In this document: positions 9,366 through 17,446 of the stretch, piece by piece | How positions within the stretch are numbered: position 1 is the first letter of the stretch | Layout: every line of letters starts with the position of its first letter | Source: an uncultured Clostridia bacterium | Lineage (GTDB): Bacteria > Bacillota > Clostridia > Peptostreptococcales > Anaerovoracaceae | Length of the DNA stretch: 64,000 bases | NCBI GenBank assembly: GCA_934234035.1 | Contig: CAKQHH010000004.1 | Span: 1-64,000 of the forward strand | Reading direction: 5' to 3' | Notes under the pieces: model-generated | What the model saw: only the letters and a program-made list of their open reading frames with translations | Databases searched by the model: none | What the model was told of the DNA's origin: nothing | Translations under genes and position numbers: made by a program

Positions 9366-10365
9366 TATCGAGTATCTCCTTTATCTTCAATGCTATCGCC
9401 TCAATTACATTTACTGTAACACTATTGCCAAACTGTTTGTATAAGTGGGTATCAGCGGAATTAAGTTTATATGTATCCGGAAAGCCCTGAAGTCTTGCCC
9501 ACTCCCGCGGTGTCATTTTCCTGATATCATCTTTATTTATGCTTCCTTTTATGTGTGTTACCGGAATCATGCTATGATCTCTATGATCAATTATCAAGTT
9601 TCTTTCCCTTCCCATTCCACCGCACACTATTGCTCCGGCCTGACCATCAAGATCTCGGATTTCATATCCAAATCCATTTCCTTTGTTTTTATGACGTTCT
9701 TTGTGAGCAATTAAAGTATTTACATATACATCACTTAAATAGTATTTAGGTGATATCGGTGCATCGTCAAGAATATCGCGAATACATGTCTTATCGTCTG
9801 TACCGATAGGAAACGAAAATTCAGCACTATTTATATCATTTCTGAATGCAACAATATAAATTCGTTCACGATTTTGCGGAACTCCAAAATCCTTGCTATT
9901 TAGCACTTTTGAATAAACAGTATACCCAATTTGTTCAAAAGCTTTTGTTATCACTTTAAACGTTCGACCACGGTCATGGATGGTAAGGCCCTTTACATTC
10001 TCACAAAAGATTACCTTTGGTTTGTGATAATCGCATATTCTAACCACATCTTGAAAAAGCGTTCCTCGGCATAACCCTTTATAATCATCATCAAACCCCA
10101 TACGCTTTCCGGCTAAACTAAATGCTTGACAAGGAAATCCCGCAAGACATATATCAAAAGTAGGTATGTTTTGTTCATTAATTCTAGTGATGTCTCCCGC
10201 AATTTCAAATTCATCAGCAAAATTATCTCGGTATGTTTTCTGGGCATGTTCATCCCATTCCGATACAAAAACTGTTTCAATTTCATTCTTAAAAGCATTA
10301 TCAAATCCCAGTCTGATTCCTCCGATTCCGGCAAATAAATCAATCGACTTTAATACTTTACTCAT
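9355..10365 (-). CDS. DNA (cytosine-5)-methyltransferase, HpaII-like
   Basis: All main C5-methyltransferase motifs are present in order: motif I DLFAGIGGIRLGF (residues 10-21), motif IV GFPCQAFSLAG with catalytic Cys79, motif VI ENVKG (122-126), motif VIII QNRERIYIVAF, then LQGFP (IX) and GNSVTVNVIEAIA (X). The start is taken at ATG 10365, which overlaps the Vsr stop codon as ATGA; the two upstream in-frame ATGs lie inside the Vsr gene. The 336-residue product should protect the host by methylating the site cut by the neighbouring endonuclease. The recognition region lies between motifs VIII and IX. Confidence 0.92.
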   Translation of the reverse strand: MSKVLKSIDLFAGIGGIRLGFDNAFKNEIETVFVSEWDEHAQKTYRDNFADEFEIAGDITRINEQNIPTFDICLAGFPCQAFSLAGKRMGFDDDYKGLCRGTLFQDVVRICDYHKPKVIFCENVKGLTIHDRGRTFKVITKAFEQIGYTVYSKVLNSKDFGVPQNRERIYIVAFRNDINSAEFSFPIGTDDKTCIRDILDDAPISPKYYLSDVYVNTLIAHKERHKNKGNGFGYEIRDLDGQAGAIVCGGMGRERNLIIDHRDHSMIPVTHIKGSINKDDIRKMTPREWARLQGFPDTYKLNSADTHLYKQFGNSVTVNVIEAIALKIKEILDNEG

Positions 10366-10775
10366 CTTTCTTTCCATATCCTTTCTACTAAATCTGCACA
10401 TTCTGCAAGATTCTTTTTAATTTCTTTTCCCCAAAAGCGCAAAACTATCCATCCTTCAGATTGTAATTTTTGTGTAACTTCTTTATCTCTTTGCATATTC
10501 CTTTCTATCTTTGAAATCCAAAACTCTGTGTTTGATTTGAAATCATTCTTTCTGTGTTCCCAATCATAACCATGCCAGAATTCGCTGTCACAAAACACGG
10601 CAATTTTCTTTCCAATGAAAGCAATGTCAGGTTTGCCTTCAATGCTTTTTACATTCTTTCGATACCGCAATCCTCTTCGCCACAGTTCCTTTTGAAGAAG
10701 CACCTCTATTTCAGAGCCCTTACTTTTTACTTGCTTCATATTGTATGAAATTTGCTCCGGAGTTTTTTTAGTCAT
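10362..10775 (-). CDS. Vsr-type very short patch repair endonuclease
   Basis: A 137-residue protein of the Vsr family: it carries FCDSEFWHGYDWEHRK, with the Asp and His residues of the active site, followed by TEFWISKIERNMQRD and LQSEGWIVLRFW, all standard Vsr segments. Vsr enzymes nick at T:G mismatches that arise when 5-methylcytosine deaminates, so linkage to a C5-methyltransferase is expected. The start ATG 10775 is chosen because GGAGG at 10782-10786 lies 6 nt upstream, within the end of the XRE gene; the upstream ATG at 10793 has no such site. It overlaps the XRE gene by 8 bp and the methyltransferase by 4 bp. Confidence 0.92.
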   Translation of the reverse strand: MTKKTPEQISYNMKQVKSKGSEIEVLLQKELWRRGLRYRKNVKSIEGKPDIAFIGKKIAVFCDSEFWHGYDWEHRKNDFKSNTEFWISKIERNMQRDKEVTQKLQSEGWIVLRFWGKEIKKNLAECADLVERIWKER

Positions 10776-10983
10776 CAGAATCCTCCCTAACAAATTCGCA
10801 AATATCTTGTATATTACAATCCAACGCGCAACAAATTTTCATCAATACTTCCATACTGACAAATTCATCTTTTCCAAGCTTTGCGACTGAATTGCTGCTT
10901 ATTGATGCTTTTTCTCTTAATTGATACTTCTTCATTTTTTTATCAATTAGAAGTTTCCACAACTTATCATAACTGACTTTCAA
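10768..10983 (-). CDS. Small XRE-family regulator, probable R-M controller
   Basis: The 71-residue protein is almost entirely an HTH domain of the Cro/CI type (HTH_26-like): YDKLWKLLIDKKMKKYQLRE followed by ISSNSVAKLGKDEFVSMEVL and a C-terminal CALDCNIQDICEF. It is the first gene of the restriction-modification operon and overlaps the Vsr gene. Controller (C) proteins of similar size delay endonuclease expression in many type II systems, so that role is likely, although the family also contains unrelated regulators. It has a plain GGTTCATTTT-like leader and no obvious operator was identified. Confidence 0.8.
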   Translation of the reverse strand: MKVSYDKLWKLLIDKKMKKYQLREKASISSNSVAKLGKDEFVSMEVLMKICCALDCNIQDICEFVREDSDD

Positions 10984-11357
10984 AATGAACCTCCATGCTG
11001 CATTCTTTCCTAAACCTAGCGATAAATATTATACACCGAGATAAAAACTTTGCAAACACAGATTATTTTTCTTTACAGTCCCTGAAAAGCATCTCACTGC
11101 CACTATTACCCTCAACTCAGTCTATTCTATCCCATCCTGCCTCATTCGGAAACCTTTATCGTTCACGACCCGTTACAACGCGAATTATTTTTACCGTTGA
11201 TGCAGAATAAGCAGGAACTACTGGCATAGTCCCTGCTTTCTGAGGCTATAGGTCATCAAATTCTTGCTGTAAGAAAAGAAGCCCTCTTGCGAGAGCTCCT
11301 TCCGGCGAAAAGGTCATCTCTCAAGGAAATGACCTTTCAATAAATTCCTTTTATGTA
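10984..11357. other. Intergenic region upstream of the R-M operon
   Basis: This 374-bp gap carries the presumed promoter of the minus-strand R-M operon near 10984-11080 and a terminator hairpin at 11308-11338. Short open frames on the plus strand (for example 10995-11210) have no ribosome binding site or family resemblance, and no RNA gene is recognised. Confidence 0.5.
11308..11338 (-). terminator. Terminator of the amidohydrolase-transporter operon
   Basis: AAAAGGTCAT (11308-11317) pairs with ATGACCTTT (11329-11337). On the minus strand the hairpin is followed by a T run, 20 bp after the stop of the gene ending at 11358. A plus-strand reading is also possible. Confidence 0.7.
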
Positions 11358-12545
11358 CTAAATAAAGCTTACCAGAACGCCGGCGAGAATACCGGTTACA
11401 ACAGATACGGAAACGATTCCGGAAATAACAACTTTCGGCTTATAGAAGTTGAGAAGCCGGTCGCGGGTTTCTTCCGAAAGGCTGTTCTCCTGTCCAACGA
11501 TTTCCGCACATTCGTCGACGATTTTAACAGTCAGCGGATATCCGTTCAGGCAAGCAAGTCCGATTGCAAAGATGTCCACGAATGGCATTTTCATCGGCTT
11601 GGAAAGGACAACGCCTGCAACGGCACATCCGATTACACCAAAGGCGAGGAGTGCGATGAGTGTTGGCAGAATTCCCGCGAAATCTTTCAGATTGATTGTT
11701 ACCAGATCCATCAGAATGATCGCGAACATGGTTGCGTCGATAAATCCACCGGAGCCGACCTTGTTAAGGCTGTCTCCATCAATCAGTCCAAGCTGAGCAG
11801 CGATGAAACCGATGAGAAGATCCCATACAAACATGCTGATTCCCGTGATTTCACCGATGTAGTAACCGCCGATGCAACAAAGTGCCAGAACGGCAAATAC
11901 ATAATAGAAGTTATTTGCCAGGAACTCCGGAACCTTGATTAATTTCTTGGAGTTATCGGCAAGGAGAAGTTCACCGGTGCCCGCAGCAGAGAGACTGCTA
12001 AAGCTTTCATCTCCCAGACGTTTTACCATTGCTTTTTTGAGGGCATAGCCACATGCCGGATAGCCTACCAGAACTTGACCGGTCATCAGAATTGCGATGA
12101 TGGCTGCAATCTTCTGTTCTCCGGTTTCCTTAAGCTGTGCCAAGAAAATCAAACCTGCCTGAGTACCTCCGGCTACTTCCACGGAACCGTACAGCGCCGT
12201 TACCTTGTCCAGGACAGTGAATCCGGCGATTGCACCGAGGCCCACAATGAAAACCACTGCGGCGATTGCAATGACGCAAGTTTTCCACTCGCCTTTGAAA
12301 CTCTTGAACGGAATCGAACCGCCGAAGCACGTAATTGCAAACGGAACGCCAAACCCATATGCGACATCCACGAATAACGTATTGTTAAATGTTTCTGTCG
12401 TAATCAGACCGAACTGTCCGCCAACAATGATGAGGATAATCATCGCAAAAACATATCCCGTTACTTTGTAGGATACAAGTTTGCTGAGTATTTCACCGAC
12501 GATGAAAACGGCACAAATCATTAATATAGCTACATATGTACTCAT
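11358..12545 (-). CDS. GltS-like integral membrane transporter
   Basis: A 395-residue polytopic membrane protein with about ten to twelve hydrophobic segments. Its pattern, with two similar halves and glycine-rich re-entrant-like stretches (for example TQAGLIFLAQLKETGEQKIAAI and GYPLTVKIVDECAE), recalls sodium/glutamate-type (GltS, 2-hydroxycarboxylate and related) transporters, but I cannot name the subfamily with confidence. It follows the amidohydrolase gene after 43 bp on the same strand with its own GGAGG site (AAGGAGGACAAG before the ATG), so it probably moves the substrate or product of that enzyme. Confidence 0.65.
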   Translation of the reverse strand: MSTYVAILMICAVFIVGEILSKLVSYKVTGYVFAMIILIIVGGQFGLITTETFNNTLFVDVAYGFGVPFAITCFGGSIPFKSFKGEWKTCVIAIAAVVFIVGLGAIAGFTVLDKVTALYGSVEVAGGTQAGLIFLAQLKETGEQKIAAIIAILMTGQVLVGYPACGYALKKAMVKRLGDESFSSLSAAGTGELLLADNSKKLIKVPEFLANNFYYVFAVLALCCIGGYYIGEITGISMFVWDLLIGFIAAQLGLIDGDSLNKVGSGGFIDATMFAIILMDLVTINLKDFAGILPTLIALLAFGVIGCAVAGVVLSKPMKMPFVDIFAIGLACLNGYPLTVKIVDECAEIVGQENSLSEETRDRLLNFYKPKVVISGIVSVSVVTGILAGVLVSFI

Positions 12546-12588
12546 CTTGTCCTCCTTAAATTTTCATAATTATCCAATTATCGCAGTG

Positions 12589-13776
12589 TTAACGAACGAC
12601 GTTTCCCCATTTCACAACGGAAACCACTCCATCATGGGCTGCGGCAATATCCTTCAGCGGATTGCGGTCGAGCACAACAAAGTCTGCGAACTTCCCGACT
12701 GCGAGGGTACCGTAATCTTTATCAATTCCCATAATTTTCGCACTGTTAATCGTTGCCTGTTTGAGGATATCGATTTCTTTCATTCCCCAGAAATCTCTTC
12801 GGAGAACAAATTCTTCGGAATTCTGACCATGATGTACCGGGTCGATTCCGGTATCGGTTCCAAACCCAAGAGTTAAGCCGGCATCATAAGCCTTGCGAAT
12901 TCCTGTTTTTACCGCATTCAGCATTTCTTTGGCTTTCTCTCCCATGTATGCCGATGATTCGGCAACATCTGCAGTGAGTTTCCACACAATCAGCAGTGTC
13001 GGAATAATGTATGAATCGGTATTTCCTTTCAGGAGCTCAATGGATTCATCCGTCAGATAGGAGGCATGCTCAATCGTATGAACGCCGGCCAGAATCGCAT
13101 TTTGTATTGCGGTTGCACCGTGGCAATGCGCCGCAACGTATGTATCCTTAAAGGCCGCCGCTTCCACCATTACCTTCAAGTCTTCTAGCGTTATAATCGG
13201 CTTGCCGGGTTCCCCGCCCGGGTTCTGTGCGGATCCGGAGCCCATGACCTTAATGTAGTCTGCGCCCTTTGCGACTTCCTGACGAACCGCTTTAATAATT
13301 TCATCCGGGGTATCGACCTCGCTGTAGAGACCCGGTAGGAAATCGTTTCCAATCTCCGTTGGTGTCAAAATCAGACCGCATGCGTAAATAGTCGGCCCGA
13401 CAAAATCTCCTTTATTGATGCTGTTGCGAAGATTGATGGCGATATTGTGCGTGGCGCCCACATCGCGCAGAACGGTAAAACCGGCATTCAGCGCATCCTG
13501 TGCATACTTGAGTGCATCATATCCTCTCTGTACTCCGTACTTCTCATTATCAATACGCGTATCATCGCCGGACAGTGTCAGGTGCACGTGCATGTCGATG
13601 AATCCCGGGAGAACAAAACGGTCCTCTTCATCAATAACGGTTTCACTGTCAAAGGGACACTCTCCGCATTTATAAATTCCCTTAATTCGCTTTCCATCCG
13701 TTAGAATGTCGCATTTTGCCTCGCTAAACCCGTCCATCAGTTCCGGCAGAACCGAACAGTTTTTAAACAGAATCAT
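12589..13776 (-). CDS. Metal-dependent amidohydrolase (imidazolonepropionase-like)
   Basis: The 395-residue protein is an amidohydrolase-superfamily enzyme with a full binuclear metal site: GFIDMHVH (His63, His65), YIKVMGSGSA with Lys176 as the probable carboxylated lysine, AHCHG (His217, His219), IEHAS (His237) and GTDTG (Asp308). The C-terminal GTLAVGKFADFVVLD segment is the small beta domain usual in imidazolonepropionase, prolidase-type and related enzymes. It is the first gene of a two-gene operon with a transporter and is divergent from an XRE regulator at 14088. Possible substrates include cyclic amides or Xaa-Pro-type dipeptides; the exact one is not evident. Confidence 0.88.
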   Translation of the reverse strand: MILFKNCSVLPELMDGFSEAKCDILTDGKRIKGIYKCGECPFDSETVIDEEDRFVLPGFIDMHVHLTLSGDDTRIDNEKYGVQRGYDALKYAQDALNAGFTVLRDVGATHNIAINLRNSINKGDFVGPTIYACGLILTPTEIGNDFLPGLYSEVDTPDEIIKAVRQEVAKGADYIKVMGSGSAQNPGGEPGKPIITLEDLKVMVEAAAFKDTYVAAHCHGATAIQNAILAGVHTIEHASYLTDESIELLKGNTDSYIIPTLLIVWKLTADVAESSAYMGEKAKEMLNAVKTGIRKAYDAGLTLGFGTDTGIDPVHHGQNSEEFVLRRDFWGMKEIDILKQATINSAKIMGIDKDYGTLAVGKFADFVVLDRNPLKDIAAAHDGVVSVVKWGNVVR

Positions 13777-14087
13777 AATAAGGCTCCTCCTTTGTGGTAT
13801 TATTTAATGAATTTATAGAATAAATATGCGCTGGATGCAAAGCCGGCGATTTGCATCCCAGTGAAAAATAATCTTAATTTTTGTCATTAAAGTAAAATTA
13901 ATAATTCAAATATATGATATGTACAACGCATTTTTTGAAAGCTTGTTCAAAAGCATATTTTTTTGATTTTAGCGAAAACAGCTTTTTGGCCTGCAATTGA
14001 GATAATGCGGAAGATTTGCTAAAATGCAACAAAAGGGTATTACCGTTTGCTCTTATATTTTAGGGGACTTAAGGAGGCGAACAGATT
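13777..14087. promoter_or_regulatory. Divergent promoter region between amidohydrolase and XRE regulator
   Basis: A 311-bp AT-rich gap separates the divergent genes at 13776 and 14088. It contains long A/T runs and the GGAGG at 14073-14077 ahead of the XRE start. No clear palindromic operator was recognised. Confidence 0.5.
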
Positions 14088-14816
14088 ATGACCATTAAGG
14101 AACACGTTGGATTAAGGATACACCTGTATCGCAAGAAGCAGAACCTCACGCTGGAGCAGCTGGCCTTTCTTCTCGACAAGAGCATCTCAACTGTTTCCAA
14201 ATACGAAACAGGAAAGATTTCCATTGACATTGAAACGCTGTATGATATTTCAAAGATTCTGCATGTATCCATAGAACAACTCATCGACTATCACGTGGAT
14301 GAAAAAAGAGAGGCGCAGGAACTCGCTACGTCCGGATTTTTCACGCAAAAGAAGAAATACTGGATGTATCAATATTTCGCGCCGATGAAAAAAGTCGTGG
14401 AATGCATCGTCGAAATCATCCCGGATTACGGGGCGACAGCGGACAAAATCATCTTGTATTACGATGCCCATAATGCAGACGACTATACGGACTCCAGCTT
14501 TGTGTATCGGGGATTTATTTCCTATTATGATTCCTATGCAACGATGAAATTGACCAATGCATTTAATGCAAAAGATGAGATTTTTATCTATGCCAAATCG
14601 CCGCTGTGGATTCGAAATACCACCACCGGACTGATGATGAGCATCTCTCAAACGCTGGGGAATCCCTCCGTCGTGAAGGTGCTTTTTTCCACGGAGAAAA
14701 TCAATAATCAGGAAGCATTAAAGGCGAACCTGGACTTAAACAACAAGGAAGTTTTGAGTGCTCTGAAGAGAACGAATCACCTTCTTCTTTTGGACACGTG
14801 GGAAACAATGATTTAA
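14088..14816 (+). CDS. XRE-family transcriptional regulator
   Basis: The 242-residue protein starts with a helix-turn-helix of the XRE type (residues about 5-65: LRIHLYRKKQNLTLEQLAFL, then DKSISTVSKYETGKISIDI) and has a mixed C-terminal domain of unknown fold. It starts 10 nt after a GGAGG site at 14073-14077. It is divergent from the amidohydrolase-transporter operon, so it may regulate that operon in response to a substrate. A convincing terminator hairpin follows at 14848-14883. Confidence 0.85.
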   Translation: MTIKEHVGLRIHLYRKKQNLTLEQLAFLLDKSISTVSKYETGKISIDIETLYDISKILHVSIEQLIDYHVDEKREAQELATSGFFTQKKKYWMYQYFAPMKKVVECIVEIIPDYGATADKIILYYDAHNADDYTDSSFVYRGFISYYDSYATMKLTNAFNAKDEIFIYAKSPLWIRNTTTGLMMSISQTLGNPSVVKVLFSTEKINNQEALKANLDLNNKEVLSALKRTNHLLLLDTWETMI

Positions 14817-14847
14817 TACACGGCCGGAAACCTCTGTCGGCCGCGGA

Positions 14848-14892
14848 CCGCCATAACGGAAAGAGCTTTGGCCGTTATGGCGGGTTCTTTTG
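14848..14892 (+). terminator. Intrinsic terminator after the XRE regulator
   Basis: CCGCCATAACGG (14848-14859) and CCGTTATGGCGG (14872-14883) form a perfect 12-bp stem with a 12-nt loop, followed by GTTCTTTT. Confidence 0.85.
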
Positions 14893-15156
14893 CCGCCGGA
14901 CATCAGCCCTTTCACTTGCTCGGCGGCGGCAAACAATTGATGCAGGAACATCGTTTTTCAGCGTTTCTGCATCAATTTCCCGATTTGTACCGCCGGCCCG
15001 GATTAAAGCCAGGCCGTGTTCAGATGAAAAGTGATGCACTGAAGGCTTCCCCCCGATAAGTACCCACCGGCCTTCGTGCATCACTTCCCATCATCATAAT
15101 TTCGAAAGGAAAGAATTGACGACGAACTCGCCTTCTTCCCCCTTTCGTCGTCAATT
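14889..15156. repeat. Cluster of four long palindromes
   Basis: Four hairpins occur in sequence: TTTGCCGCCG (14889-14898) with CGGCGGCAAA (14924-14933); AATTGATGCAG (14935-14945) with CTGCATCAATT (14967-14977); AAGTGATGCAC plus GAAGGC (15029-15046) with GCCTTC plus GTGCATCACTT (15070-15086); AATTGACGACGAA (15114-15126) with TTCGTCGTCAATT (15144-15156). The stems are 10-17 bp and near perfect. Similar stem words (TTGACGA, GTGATGC, TTGATGC) recur elsewhere in the window. No coding potential is apparent, and the role is unknown. Confidence 0.7.
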
Positions 15157-15231
15157 TCTTCCGCTTTTCCTGAAAGGTCCCATAATTAGAGGCTTTCAGG
15201 AATACTTGTAAGTTCATAGAAACTATTCTGT

Positions 15232-15906
15232 TCATTCTATTCCCAGTGCCTTCGAAGCCCAGGCCCGATTGATCCGGAACTCGCTGCGGCTTCGAAGGTC
15301 TGGCAGTTTGTCCCGCACCCCCTCTGCCATATCCTCGTACATACCTTTCGGAATCGGCACGGTGCCCAGGGCGCCTTTGGAATTCACAACGACAAATAGG
15401 GATTCTCCCTCTTCTTCCAAGTAGTAGAGGTTGGCATCCTTCACATCCGGGTTCTTGTCTGCCACCGCATCGCTGATGATGCGCTTCACCAGTTCGACAA
15501 TTCGGTCGTCCTTGCCGGCATCGAAGATTCTTATTTTTTCCATCAATTCTCGCTGAGAACCCACGATGCGGTACAGGTACGAATCCATGTCCTCCTTCAG
15601 TACCTTCGTGAGCTCGGTTTCCGCACCTCCAAAATCTCCTCGAAATTGTTCTTCCACCATTTGGATATCCTCTTCCTGCACCACGTAATAGATCATGATT
15701 TGATCTTCCATCTGGTGGTAGAGCATCGGATAATCGATGTTGAACGACTTCCCACAGTGGGGGCAGATGTATTGAAACAGCGCTCCGCTTAGGAGCTCTT
15801 CTTTCTTCTCCGGATTCAACTCGGTATTCAGGCTCGTCCACATTTCAAACTCGCCTGTGGTTCCGCAGACCGGACATTGGATTTCTTCTTTTGCGCACAT
15901 GGACAT
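15232..15906 (-). CDS. CpXC domain zinc-ribbon protein
   Basis: A 224-residue protein with two Cys-x-x-Cys knuckles, CPVCG near residue 10 and CPHCG near residue 49, matching the CpXC family of small zinc-binding proteins. These occur in Clostridia and their function is not established. The C-terminal part is rich in charged helices. It follows the M78-fused regulator (15934-17007) after 27 bp on the same strand and may be co-transcribed. Confidence 0.8.
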   Translation of the reverse strand: MSMCAKEEIQCPVCGTTGEFEMWTSLNTELNPEKKEELLSGALFQYICPHCGKSFNIDYPMLYHQMEDQIMIYYVVQEEDIQMVEEQFRGDFGGAETELTKVLKEDMDSYLYRIVGSQRELMEKIRIFDAGKDDRIVELVKRIISDAVADKNPDVKDANLYYLEEEGESLFVVVNSKGALGTVPIPKGMYEDMAEGVRDKLPDLRSRSEFRINRAWASKALGIE

Positions 15907-15933
15907 AGGGCACCATCCTTTCTTTGACTTTGA

Positions 15934-17007
15934 TTACGAACGTAATTTGTATTGTGTCTTGAGTACATTCATTTTCGCATCATTATATCCCACTTTGCCG
16001 TCTTTTTGCAGCCTTCCCAGCACAATCCCCGGATCTCGATGAATGCTCGCCGAAAAATCTTTAATTGACTGCGGAGAGAAGATCTGGCGAGAAATAAATT
16101 CATCGTACTGCTCTGACGGAATTAATCGATCTCTTGCATATTCATCGGCCAGCTTTTCATTTTCGCCCATTTCCATGTCAAAGGAAACACCATAATCACC
16201 ACTTAGTATATGCCCGATTTCATGAAATAGCGTAAACCAAAATGTATCTGCATACAATCTCCTGTCATTTACCATTAGTACGATGTTATCACCGACTTTT
16301 TTTGTCGCTCCGTTTATTTTAGAACCCGAAATATTCGGCAGTATTACAAAGATCACACCTGCGTTGAAAAATGCCGTCTTAAGCTTGTCATAGAAATCCG
16401 TATGATTTTCCGTGAGAGTCAGTGCATAATCAACCGCTTCTTCAAACTCTTTTTTGTTGAATTTAGGTGCATTGGCATGGAGTGCCTCATTCGTTGCAAT
16501 CTGCATCATGATGTTCGCTTTGATTGTATTCGCCTCAGTCAAGTTCTCCGAACTGCTTCTGAATCGAGCCGCCATATCCGGTCTTTTGAGAACCGTCAGC
16601 GTTGCGATATCCAAGAATTTCCGTATACGTTCAATTTGTTCATCGATTTTTCTTGGAAGATCCGGCAGCATAAAGTTGTTCCGAAAGTACTTATAATCTA
16701 TCTTTTCGAAAACAACCCGCTCCTGTTCCAGTTCCTGATCGGACTTGAATTCCACAATCAATGCATCGTAAGCTTGCTGCAAATTCAACCAATACGCAGC
16801 ACTGGTTCCCATCAGACGAGACAATTTCATTGCCATATCGATTGACAGACTCTGCTCACCTCTGACCAAAAGGCTTAAATTCTTCGGTGTCGTGCCGAGT
16901 CTTTTCGCAAAGTCTTCCTGCGTTAGTCCACTTTCTTCAATAATTTCTTTGACATAGTAGCCCGGATGGAAAGCCACTTTTTCTTTATATTCAATATAGT
17001 TACTCAT
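15934..17007 (-). CDS. XRE regulator fused to an ImmA/IrrE-type (M78) metallopeptidase domain
   Basis: Residues about 12-75 form a HigA-like HTH (HPGYYVKEIIEESGLTQEDF, GTTPKNLSLLVRGEQ). The C-terminal half has an M78 peptidase signature, FHEIGHILSGDYG (HExxH), followed by DEYARDRLIP with an acidic residue that commonly completes the metal site. Such two-domain proteins control mobile-element or toxin genes by cleaving a partner repressor, or act as HigA-type antitoxins. No partner toxin is visible nearby. A large palindrome at 17052-17090 upstream of the gene suggests autoregulation. Confidence 0.85.
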   Translation of the reverse strand: MSNYIEYKEKVAFHPGYYVKEIIEESGLTQEDFAKRLGTTPKNLSLLVRGEQSLSIDMAMKLSRLMGTSAAYWLNLQQAYDALIVEFKSDQELEQERVVFEKIDYKYFRNNFMLPDLPRKIDEQIERIRKFLDIATLTVLKRPDMAARFRSSSENLTEANTIKANIMMQIATNEALHANAPKFNKKEFEEAVDYALTLTENHTDFYDKLKTAFFNAGVIFVILPNISGSKINGATKKVGDNIVLMVNDRRLYADTFWFTLFHEIGHILSGDYGVSFDMEMGENEKLADEYARDRLIPSEQYDEFISRQIFSPQSIKDFSASIHRDPGIVLGRLQKDGKVGYNDAKMNVLKTQYKLRS

Positions 17008-17051
17008 AGTGTTTGCTTACCTCCCTCTACTCTACTTTCAATGCAGCCTCC

Positions 17052-17090
17052 GTTACAATCAGATTACCTTTCGGGTAATTTGATTGTAAC
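17052..17090. promoter_or_regulatory. Long palindrome upstream of the XRE-M78 gene
   Basis: GTTACAATCA..ATTACC (17052-17068) pairs with GGTAAT..TGATTGTAAC (17074-17090) around a short TTTC-type loop. It lies 45 bp ahead of the start at 17007, where an XRE-family autoregulator would be expected to bind. It could instead be a terminator, but it has no T run. Confidence 0.55.
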
Positions 17091-17127
17091 ATCGCATTTG
17101 GAAAAAATCAACGTCATTACAGTGAAA

Positions 17128-17211
17128 CCAAAAAGCAAAGAAGAGGTCGCCACGCTTGTACCGCGCGGAAACCTCTTTGGGATTGCAAATTGTTTTTATG
17201 AAAATATTTTT
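17128..17211. repeat. Repeated terminator-like element, copy 1
   Basis: This about 84-bp block shares long identical stretches with 21286-21370: CCAAAAAGCAAAGAAGAGGT at the start and ATTGCAA..TTG.TTTTATGAA at the end. AAGAGGT (17141-17147) pairs with ACCTCTT (17171-17177) around a GC-rich inner arm. It lies after the stop of the small membrane gene at 17210; read on the minus strand it ends in a T-rich tract, so it probably terminates that operon. Confidence 0.75.
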
Positions 17212-17425
17212 ACTTGATAGCCCGGCTGGAGTTCAACCCACATTCCTCTTTCGCCTCGAGAATTCTCAGTCTTCCGATGCCGATTGCCATGAATACGCAG
17301 GATACAACGGCGATTCCGAGCATCACCGGTTCCGGTATCGCAATCAGCAAGCGGGAAACCAACATTGCCGAAACGATGAGAATGCATCCGATCCACTGCA
17401 GGGTCTCTGCGGTTTTCTTCGTCAT
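17210..17425 (-). CDS. Small hydrophobic membrane protein
   Basis: The 71-residue protein has two hydrophobic helices (LQWIGCILIVSAMLVSRLL and VMLGIAVVSCVFMAIGIG). It follows the GATE-domain genes by 21 bp on the same strand and so belongs to the M20 peptidase operon. Family unknown; a small accessory transporter subunit is a plausible guess. Confidence 0.7.
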   Translation of the reverse strand: MTKKTAETLQWIGCILIVSAMLVSRLLIAIPEPVMLGIAVVSCVFMAIGIGRLRILEAKEECGLNSSRAIK

Positions 17426-17446
17426 AACGCGACCTCCGTTGTGGTT

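Noticed and set aside
10995..11210. 71-residue plus-strand frame
   Set aside because: It lies in the promoter region of the R-M operon, with no ribosome binding site or similarity.
14889..15156. Retron-type ncRNA
   Set aside because: No reverse transcriptase gene is near, and the palindromes are repeated elsewhere without one.
17128..17180. T-box leader
   Set aside because: The segment GTACCGCG resembles a T-box antiterminator word, but the second copy at 21.3 kb lacks it and the structure is terminator-like at gene ends.
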